Below, one piece after another: positions 6,193-11,179 of a DNA stretch of 11,179 nucleotides (the stretch's first letter is position 1; each line of letters opens with the position of its first letter). The stretch is from CAJQQY01 sp964352225 (GTDB taxonomy: Bacteria > Bacteroidota > Bacteroidia > Chitinophagales > Saprospiraceae): contig CAYGRM010000219.1 in assembly GCA_964352225.1 (NCBI GenBank), positions 1-11,179 on the forward strand. Direction: 5' to 3'. The notes beneath the pieces are model-generated. The model searched no databases, was not told the DNA's origin, and worked only from the letters and a program-made list of their open reading frames with translations. A program made the position numbers and the translations under genes.

Positions 6193-7302
6193 ATGCTCAA
6201 TAACGAAGACCAGCAATATGTAGAATCCTCTGTCGAATTACCTTGCCCATCTTGTGGAAGTCGAATGCATTATGCTGCTGAAAATCAAAAAATCTCCTGT
6301 GATTATTGTGGTTACGTAGAAGAAGTCGATAAGGCTAATGATAAGGTCGTAGAAAAATCATTGAATGATGCAGTTGATAGGGTAGCTGATTTTACGCCAG
6401 AGGAAAAAGGGAAAAAGGTCTATGATTGTGATAATTGTGGTGCTCATTTTATGGTGGACAGCGATCAGGTGAGAATCAATTGTGGGTTTTGTGGATCCAC
6501 TAAAGTGAATGTTCAAGCTTACGATCATCAGTACATTGAGCCGTCTGGAATTATTCCATTTTACATTAGCCGATTTGAGGCTGATAAGATCTTTAAGAAA
6601 TGGATTCGCTCAGGTTGGTTTCATCCCAATAAGTTAAAAAAATTGGATGAGGTGGAACAATTGCACGGGGTCTATTTGCCTTTTTGGACTTATGATGCCA
6701 AGGCTGAAGCGCAATGGAGTGGGGAAGCAGGACATTATTATTACGAAACTGTCATGGTTCGAGTGAATGGAAAAATGCAACCTCGGCAAGTTCAAAAAAT
6801 TAGGTGGACGCATCGTAGTGGAAGATTGAGCCATTTTTTCGACGATATTTTAGTAGTAGCGGCAGATGGATTAAAGCAAAAAGATGTAGAAAGAATACTT
6901 CCTTTTCGATTGAGTGAGGTCGTGAATTTTGATCCCCGTTTGATGGTTGGTTGGGAAGCAGAAATCTACAATACGGAAGTAGACGATGGTTATCAGCAAG
7001 CCGAGCAGATTATGAATTATAAATTACGTAATATGTGTTCCGCCCAACTAGGTGGAGATACGCAACGTAATTTGCATGTCCAAAGTCAAAAGTCAGCGCA
7101 GACTTTCAAACATATTATCCTACCTATTTGGGTCTGTTCTTACTATTACAATAACAACTTATATCACTTCACAATTAATGGTCAGACTGGGAAAGTTTAT
7201 GGCAAAAAACCGATTTCCTGGTGGAAAATTGCTGGGCTAATTTTACTTTTTGCTTTGTTTATTTTTGGAGTTTGGTATCTTCGCGAAAGTAGAGTGTTCT
7301 GA
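6193..7302 (+). CDS. Double zinc-ribbon membrane protein (YdjG-like, TFIIB-type zinc ribbon)
   Basis: 369 residues. Two Cys4 zinc ribbons: PCPSCG...CDYCG (C18, C21, C36, C39) and DCDNCG...CGFCG (C79, C82, C97, C100), separated by an acidic/Lys helix. Residues 115-335 form a body with GIIPFYISRFEADKIFKKW, LPFWTYDAKAEAQWSGEAG, WTHRSGRLSHFFDDILV, FDPRLMVGWEAEIY and LPIWVCSYYYNNN...INGQTGKVYGKKP. Residues 343-363 are one hydrophobic TM helix, so the ribbons are cytosolic and the protein is tail-anchored. This architecture resembles B. subtilis YdjG of the pspA-ydjGHI membrane-stress operon. Its placement directly after a YdjI-like SPFH gene makes a shared complex likely, although that is inference. 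The zinc ribbons alone should not be read as transcription or PriA-like function. ATG 6193 is the natural start. Confidence 0.82.
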   Translation: MLNNEDQQYVESSVELPCPSCGSRMHYAAENQKISCDYCGYVEEVDKANDKVVEKSLNDAVDRVADFTPEEKGKKVYDCDNCGAHFMVDSDQVRINCGFCGSTKVNVQAYDHQYIEPSGIIPFYISRFEADKIFKKWIRSGWFHPNKLKKLDEVEQLHGVYLPFWTYDAKAEAQWSGEAGHYYYETVMVRVNGKMQPRQVQKIRWTHRSGRLSHFFDDILVVAADGLKQKDVERILPFRLSEVVNFDPRLMVGWEAEIYNTEVDDGYQQAEQIMNYKLRNMCSAQLGGDTQRNLHVQSQKSAQTFKHIILPIWVCSYYYNNNLYHFTINGQTGKVYGKKPISWWKIAGLILLFALFIFGVWYLRESRVF

Positions 7303-7356
7303 ACAACGAATATCTCGTAAGTCTAATCTTTTTTTGAAAAATCAACAAACAAAACT

Positions 7357-7848
7357 ATGGTTCAAGTATTTGTAACAGGAGGAACCTTTGATAAAGAATA
7401 CAACTTTATCACCGGTCAGTTATATTTTAAGGATACGCATTTGAAAGATATGTTTCAGCGAGGTAGATGTACCATTGACATTGATGTGAAAACATTGATG
7501 ATGATCGATAGCCTTGAAATGACGGAGGAGGATCGTGATATCGTTATTCATAATTGTAAAAAATCACCCCATCATGAAATTATTATCACTCACGGAACGG
7601 ACACCATGGTAGAGACTGCGGAGAGAATAGCGAATGCTAATTTGAAAGGGAAAACAATCGTTTTGACAGGTGCGATGATTCCATATGCCTTCGGAACTTC
7701 CTCTGATGGATTTTTTAATTTAGGGAGTGCGATGGCTTTTGCGCAAGCTTTGCCTGAAGGAGTTTATGTAGTGATGAATGGACGATATTTTGATTGGAAA
7801 AATGTGAAGAAGAATCGACAGACGGGGAATTTTGAGGAACTTATTTAA
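7357..7848 (+). CDS. Standalone asparaginase N-terminal-domain protein
   Basis: 163 residues, about half a normal type I/II asparaginase. Motifs: TGGTFDK (T10, nucleophile Thr of the TGGT motif), ITHGTDTMVETA (T81, D82), LTGAMIPYAFGTSSDGFFNLGSA and NGRYFDWKNVKKNRQTGNFEEL, where K152 aligns with the catalytic Lys of E. coli AnsB. The catalytic set is therefore present, but the C-terminal domain, which completes the active site across the dimer in classical enzymes, is absent. The stop comes at the place where short single-domain members of this family normally end (after 'KNRxxxxFE'), so I read it as complete and not truncated by the element 13 bp downstream. Cytosolic; hydrolysis of asparagine or a related amide is likely but unproven. 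It starts 54 bp after the zinc-ribbon gene, possibly in the same transcript. Confidence 0.88.
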   Translation: MVQVFVTGGTFDKEYNFITGQLYFKDTHLKDMFQRGRCTIDIDVKTLMMIDSLEMTEEDRDIVIHNCKKSPHHEIIITHGTDTMVETAERIANANLKGKTIVLTGAMIPYAFGTSSDGFFNLGSAMAFAQALPEGVYVVMNGRYFDWKNVKKNRQTGNFEELI

Positions 7849-7861
7849 TGATGAGCTCTAA

Positions 7862-8051
7862 GAGACTGTTTTGAATTATTATGCCACCAAATCCAGTCGG
7901 TTTGGCTTGCCTAATTTTTTTATGCGTCTTTTTTTACCACATTTCGTTTTTTTCTCGGGCAATAACTAAGGCTATTCCCCTCCAAAAAAGCCTCATTTGG
8001 CAAAAAAAATACACTATAAAAAATTTTAGCACACATTTCAAAACAGTCTCT
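7862..8051. mobile_element. MITE-like non-autonomous element, IS5-family type ends
   Basis: 190 bp bounded by terminal inverted repeats: left GAGACTGTTTTGAA, right (reverse complement) GAGACTGTTTTTGAA. These are identical over 11 bp, or 14 allowing one inserted T. Both ends are flanked by TAA (7859-7861 and 8052-8054), read as a 3-bp target duplication within CTAAG. A TNA/TAA-type 3-bp duplication fits IS5-family elements of the IS1031/IS427 groups. There is no ORF of useful length. Inside are T-runs and a hairpin GGGCAATA / TATTCCCC (7957-7964 / 7973-7980, one mismatch). It looks like a deletion derivative of an insertion sequence mobilised in trans. It sits between the asparaginase stop and the terminator. 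Strand assignment is not possible. Confidence 0.7.
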
Positions 8052-8052
8052 A

Positions 8053-8093
8053 AGTGATGAGTGATAAGTTTTGATGTCACTCATCACTTTTTA
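8053..8093 (+). terminator. Rho-independent terminator behind asparaginase/MITE
   Basis: AAGTGATGAGTGA (8053-8065) pairs perfectly with TCACTCATCACTT (8078-8090), and the stem can extend by U-G and A-U pairs to about 15 bp. It runs straight into TTTTT (8089-8093), then AC and another T5. Oriented for plus-strand transcription, it probably ended the asparaginase transcript originally, and the MITE then inserted between gene and terminator. The next gene starts only 17 bp further on. Confidence 0.75.
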
Positions 8094-8110
8094 CTTTTTA
8101 ACTAACTGAT

Positions 8111-8329
8111 ATGCAATACTTAGCTTTATTTTTGGAACTATTAATTTTGGCATTTGCCATCTATGTTTATCTTTTTTCTACTGGAAAGCTAAAAGTAAAA
8201 GATCCGAAGCAAAATGAAAAAGCAGAGGAGTTTAGAAGGGAAAATTCGACTTGGATGAAATGGCTGTCTTTACTTTTAATTGCGGTGATGACTTTTGAAG
8301 TTATACTAAATATTAAGTCGTTGCTCTAA
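8111..8329 (+). CDS. Small two-TM membrane protein, function unknown
   Basis: 72 residues from ATG 8111. Two hydrophobic segments, about 3-23 (YLALFLELLILAFAIYVYLF) and 51-68 (WLSLLLIAVMTFEVILNI), flank a charged 26-residue loop rich in Lys and Glu (GKLKVKDPKQNEKAEEFRRE). This gives an inner-membrane hairpin with the loop probably cytosolic by the positive-inside rule. I do not recognise a family. It begins 17 bp after a strong terminator with no clear promoter of its own; sequences within the loop or right end of the upstream element might supply one. The nucleotidyltransferase follows 45 bp downstream on the same strand, so cotranscription is likely, but no functional link is evident. Confidence 0.7.
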   Translation: MQYLALFLELLILAFAIYVYLFSTGKLKVKDPKQNEKAEEFRRENSTWMKWLSLLLIAVMTFEVILNIKSLL

Positions 8330-8374
8330 ACCGCTTGATCTGAGTCATCCGTGTTCTATCCTATATCCATCGTC

Positions 8375-9172
8375 ATGTCTCCAATCAGAAAAATAAAACC
8401 CATCGGCTCATTCTTTCCTCAGGATAAAAATGGTTTTATCCTCAACGATACTTCTATTTCAAAAGTCCCTACTCAATGGCTTCCTGTCATCGAAAAAATC
8501 AAAAATTCTTATCTCGATCATTTTGGGAAACAAGTGCATAGCATTTATTTACGAGGAAGTGTAGCTCGTGGAAATAGCGTTGATGGCTTTTCAGACATTG
8601 ATGTTTTTGCTTTGATTAATGGATTGGAAGAGCGATGGAAAATGGCAGATTGGCAATCAGATTTGCAAAAAGAATTACAAGCAGAATTTTCATTTGTCAA
8701 AGATGTTGAAATGATGTTGACGCAATACTTTGATGATTTTTATCAAAAAAATCCACGCTTATCGATGATCATCAAAACACAATCGCTTTGCATTTATGGA
8801 GAAGATTTGAATGAGGCAATTCCGCCATTTTTGCCTAATGAAAAAATGATTCTTAATCTTACTTGGCTGGAAGAAGATGTTGATGATTTTTTACAAAAAC
8901 AAAAAATTACCAAAAAGGATTGTCAAGAAATCGCGAAAATTTTAATTCGTAGTGGTTTTGAATTAGTGATGGAAAAAGAGCAAAAATACACGACAGATTT
9001 ATATCTATGCTATCAAGTTTTTTCCAAATATTATCCAAACAAAAAAAGTGAGATGGAGAAAATGCTACACTTATATTTGAATCCAGTTGACGATGATTCT
9101 TATTTGAAAACATTAGTACAAAATTTAGGAAAATGGATATTAGGAAAATATCCAAATGGAAGTGAAGCATAG
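8375..9172 (+). CDS. Nucleotidyltransferase (Pol-beta superfamily) with KNTase-like C-terminal helical domain
   Basis: 265 residues from ATG 8375. The NTase motif is intact: YLRGSVARGNSVDGFSDIDVF gives G61-S62 and the metal-binding pair D74/D76, with a third acidic residue available in FVKDVEMML (D110/E112). The C-terminal half, about 155-250, is helical. It contains IRSGFELVMEKEQKYTTDLYLCYQVFSKYYPNKKSEMEKML, resembling the helical domain of kanamycin/aminoglycoside nucleotidyltransferase-type proteins. Expected to transfer a nucleotide to a small molecule or protein; the acceptor cannot be read from sequence, and resistance is not implied. A GTG at 8351 would add 8 residues (FYPISIV), but ATG 8375 begins the more natural MSPIRKIKP and is preferred. 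It is unlike a short MNT antitoxin and has no HEPN partner. It follows the small membrane protein gene by 45 bp. Confidence 0.85.
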   Translation: MSPIRKIKPIGSFFPQDKNGFILNDTSISKVPTQWLPVIEKIKNSYLDHFGKQVHSIYLRGSVARGNSVDGFSDIDVFALINGLEERWKMADWQSDLQKELQAEFSFVKDVEMMLTQYFDDFYQKNPRLSMIIKTQSLCIYGEDLNEAIPPFLPNEKMILNLTWLEEDVDDFLQKQKITKKDCQEIAKILIRSGFELVMEKEQKYTTDLYLCYQVFSKYYPNKKSEMEKMLHLYLNPVDDDSYLKTLVQNLGKWILGKYPNGSEA

Positions 9173-9224
9173 CCAATTTCCATCTTTTTCAACGAAATCT
9201 CGGTTTTCTTGTGTTGAAAATTGG
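9173..9224 (+). terminator. Possible weak 3' stem-loop after nucleotidyltransferase
   Basis: TTTTCAAC (9186-9193) pairs with GTTGAAAA (9213-9220). An inner GAAA/TTTC pair (9194-9197 / 9205-9208) extends it, and CCAA/TTGG (9173-9176 / 9221-9224) close it outside a bulge. It starts right behind the stop codon but is AU-rich and lacks a U-tract, so it could be an mRNA-stabilising structure instead. The remaining gap to 9362 holds no gene. Confidence 0.3.
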
Positions 9225-9312
9225 TTAATCCATGTGTAATATGGGATATTTAAAATCCTCTTCTCGCCTTACAGATTACAAATTATTTTTATAGCTATTG
9301 GTTTTATTTTCT

Positions 9313-9320
9313 TAATATTG
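9313..9320 (+). promoter_or_regulatory. Possible -7 box TAATATTG before CotH-family gene
   Basis: TAATATTG followed by CAG differs from TAnnTTTG at one position and lies 42 bp before the ATG at 9363. The nearest TTG upstream (9298-9300) is only 12 bp away, too close for a normal -33 element, so this is weak. A similar string, AAATATTGCAGA, occurs near the right edge of the window (about 11144-11155). Confidence 0.25.
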
Positions 9321-9362
9321 CAGAGTTAAAGCCTTATATTTTAAATTTACTTACTTCTGAAT

Positions 9363-10973
9363 ATGAAAAAAATTACCTTTTTCTTTATAATAATTTTGTT
9401 TGCCTTTTCAAATTCTTTCGGGCAAGACAAAGATGATTTGTATAATCTTGATCGAGTACATGAAATTCGCTTGGAATTTGAGAGAGACAATTGGGCTGCA
9501 GTCATGGATTCACTTCGATTATATGGCAACGGATTGTTGAAAGGAACCGCTAAAATAGATGGAAAAGAATATGTGGATGCAGGTGTTCGCTATCGAGGAA
9601 ATCGATCTTTTCGAATAGGAAATAAACGAAATGCCTTGCACATCAAATTGAATCACCAAGATCCTGAACAAAATCATCAAGGGTATCAAACTTTGAAATT
9701 ATCCAATGCTTTGCGCGATCCAAGTATGGTTCGTGAAGTGTTGGGATACGAGATTGCTGGGAAATATATGATTACCCCACGAGCTTCTTATTCTCGCGTG
9801 TATATCAATGATGAGTACTATGGATTATTTGTAAATGTAGAAGCGATTGATGAAAACTTTTTGGAAAAAAACTTTCAATCAACTGAAAATACCTTGATCA
9901 AATGTACACCAGATTTGAATAATAAATCACCTGAAGGTTGCAAGCAAAATATTTTCTCCTCTTTAGAATATGAAGAAAATATGGAATGCTATAAAAGTAA
10001 TTATGAATTAAAATCTGAAGAAGGGTGGAAGGATTTGGCAGGATTGGCGAATGCCTTGTATAAAAATAATGGAGAGCTCAGTAACGTGTTAGATGTGGAT
10101 GCAACCTTATGGATGTTGGCGTTTAATAATGTGGTGGTTAATTTGAGCAGTTACAGCGGTCAGTACAGTCAAAATTATTACTTGTATAAAAATAATCATG
10201 GGAAATTTGTTCCAATGCTTTGGGATTTGAATTTAGCTTTTGGAAGTTTTAAAAATACGGGAGATGGTTCTGATTTAAGCAATAAAGATTTAATCAAGTT
10301 AGACCCACTTTTGCATGCTGATAATCCATACAAGCCTCTGATAAGTCAGTTAATGAAAAATCCTGAATACAAAAAAACTTACCTCTCGCACATGCGAACC
10401 ATTTTGTATGATAACTTCATGGACAATGGTTACGAAACAAGAGCAAAGGAATTACAAGAGTTAATTCAACAAGCATTTTTTAATGATCCTAACAAAACTT
10501 ATACGACGGGAGACTTTGAAAGAAGTTTGTATTCAACTATTGGCAGAAAAAGTAAAATTCCAGGAATTTATTCTTTGATGAATAAGCGAGCTAAGTTTTT
10601 GAAAAAACATGAGAGCTTAAGTGCGATTCCTCCAACTGTAGTTGAAGTTGATGTTTTGGGTAGAGAAAAATATTCAAATGAGCGGGTCAATGATTTTAAA
10701 ATTCAAGTAAAAACTGCTAATAAAGCAAAGCAAGTAAGAGTATATTATCGTTTCCAATCGGTAGCAGATTTTACAATGGTTTACTTAAAAGATGATGGAG
10801 ATAGTAATGATGAAGCAGCTGGAGATGGTATTTTTGGAGGCTTAATTGCTAGTAATGGAAATGAAACTATCGAGTATTATGTGATGGCTGAAAATCCACT
10901 TTCAGTTGGTTACGAACCAGCAAATTATATGTTTGAATTACGAAAAGCATCCTTGAAGGAATTGAATAATTGA
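9363..10973 (+). CDS. Secreted CotH-kinase-family protein
   Basis: 536 residues. Residues 1-20 are a signal peptide (MKK, hydrophobic core, NSFG before Q21). Residues 31-325 contain the CotH pattern: EIRLEFERDNW, GVRYRGNRSF (74-83), LHIKLN, LKLSNALRDPSMVREVLGYEIAGK (111-134), RVYINDEYYGLFVNVEAIDENFL (145-167), and the metal-site segment PMLWDLNLAFG (284-294) with D288/N290. CotH of Bacillus spores is an atypical secreted protein kinase; most bacterial members are annotated by homology only. Residues 330-420 are helical. Residues 423-526 form a beta-sandwich-like tail with an acidic loop, DDGDSNDEAAGDGIFGG (477-493), likely calcium binding. No type IX secretion C-terminal signal or membrane anchor is visible, so periplasmic or released location is inferred. 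It is flanked by its own leader and a strong terminator, hence probably monocistronic. Confidence 0.87.
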   Translation: MKKITFFFIIILFAFSNSFGQDKDDLYNLDRVHEIRLEFERDNWAAVMDSLRLYGNGLLKGTAKIDGKEYVDAGVRYRGNRSFRIGNKRNALHIKLNHQDPEQNHQGYQTLKLSNALRDPSMVREVLGYEIAGKYMITPRASYSRVYINDEYYGLFVNVEAIDENFLEKNFQSTENTLIKCTPDLNNKSPEGCKQNIFSSLEYEENMECYKSNYELKSEEGWKDLAGLANALYKNNGELSNVLDVDATLWMLAFNNVVVNLSSYSGQYSQNYYLYKNNHGKFVPMLWDLNLAFGSFKNTGDGSDLSNKDLIKLDPLLHADNPYKPLISQLMKNPEYKKTYLSHMRTILYDNFMDNGYETRAKELQELIQQAFFNDPNKTYTTGDFERSLYSTIGRKSKIPGIYSLMNKRAKFLKKHESLSAIPPTVVEVDVLGREKYSNERVNDFKIQVKTANKAKQVRVYYRFQSVADFTMVYLKDDGDSNDEAAGDGIFGGLIASNGNETIEYYVMAENPLSVGYEPANYMFELRKASLKELNN

Positions 10974-11017
10974 TTTGAAAACGATGGACGTTTAAATCTT
11001 TTTGATAAATATAAATT

Positions 11018-11053
11018 AAAAGCCATTTCGAATCTCGGAATGGCTTTTTTTTT
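11018..11053 (+). terminator. Rho-independent terminator of the CotH-family gene
   Basis: AAAAGCCATTTCG (11018-11030), a 5-nt loop AATCT, then CGGAATGGCTTTT (11036-11048) form a 13-bp stem with one G-U wobble and end in a run of nine T (11045-11053). It lies 45 bp after the stop codon in the correct orientation. Beyond it (11054-11179) the sequence is very AT-rich and holds no recognisable gene. Confidence 0.88.
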
Positions 11054-11179
11054 ATTAAAAATAATATTTGAGTACTTTGTTTAGTTCTATAAAATGAAAT
11101 TACGTTTTGTTTTTTTATAAAAAATCTAATCATAAAAATATCGAAATATTGCAGATTTACTTTTTTCCAAAAAATATAT

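Noticed and set aside
6193..7302. Zinc-ribbon protein as a transcription factor or PriA-like helicase
   Set aside because: It has no helicase or DNA-binding core motifs and carries a C-terminal TM helix; the body resembles YdjG-type membrane proteins.
7357..7848. Asparaginase gene truncated by insertion of the adjacent element
   Set aside because: The stop codon lies 13 bp before the element, and the protein ends where short single-domain homologues normally end with the catalytic Lys still present.
8351..8374. GTG start for the nucleotidyltransferase
   Set aside because: Possible, but ATG 8375 leaves a complete domain; GTG has no supporting ribosome-binding signal.
8375..9172. Nucleotidyltransferase as an MNT antitoxin of a toxin-antitoxin pair
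   Set aside because: At 265 residues with its own helical C-terminal domain it is much larger than MNT antitoxins, and the neighbour is a two-TM protein, not a HEPN toxin.
10867..11133. Minus-strand ORF over the CotH gene end
   Set aside because: It crosses the coding end and the strong plus-strand terminator, and its translation is low-complexity Lys/Phe/Ile-rich.

Overview
The window reads as chromosomal DNA of a Bacteroidota bacterium, probably of the Saprospiria type. It is clearly AT-rich. Start codons lack good Shine-Dalgarno sequences. At least two upstream regions carry the Bacteroidota -7 promoter box TAnnTTTG (TAACTTTG before the secreted protein gene, TATTTTTG before the TPR gene). 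The closest relatives I recognise for several proteins (standalone asparaginase domain, CotH-family secreted protein, secreted protein ending in a 'DGD...NLGKIPPNT' domain) are also typical of that phylum. The phylum call is an inference from these signs; no rRNA or marker gene is present.

Layout: 1-2871 is a minus-strand block of three genes: a partial HD-domain phosphohydrolase running off the left edge, a membrane-anchored TPR protein resembling DUF4034 proteins, and a secreted protein of unknown function. A 320-bp divergent intergenic region follows. Next come a YheT-type alpha/beta hydrolase (+) and a convergent arsenate-reductase/LMW-phosphatase-like gene (-) whose stop codons are only 8 bp apart. 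After another divergent gap, a plus-strand run extends to the end of the window: an SPFH protein with a SHOCT tail, a double-zinc-ribbon membrane protein, a standalone asparaginase domain, a 190-bp MITE-like element, a strong terminator, a two-TM small protein, a nucleotidyltransferase, and a secreted CotH-family protein closed by a strong rho-independent terminator.

The most coherent functional unit is the SPFH + zinc-ribbon pair (4983-7302). It resembles YdjI and YdjG of the Bacillus subtilis pspA-ydjGHI membrane-stress operon, but no PspA or YdjH homologue is present here. The best-supported mobile feature is the element at 7862-8051, with terminal inverted repeats GAGACTGTTTT, a TAA target duplication and no coding capacity; it lies between the asparaginase gene and the terminator behind it. 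The intergenic regions are rich in inverted repeats, notably a 91-bp nested imperfect palindrome between the SPFH and zinc-ribbon genes. I see no rRNA, tRNA, CRISPR array, phage or defence island, and most other genes look like ordinary housekeeping or accessory chromosome content.
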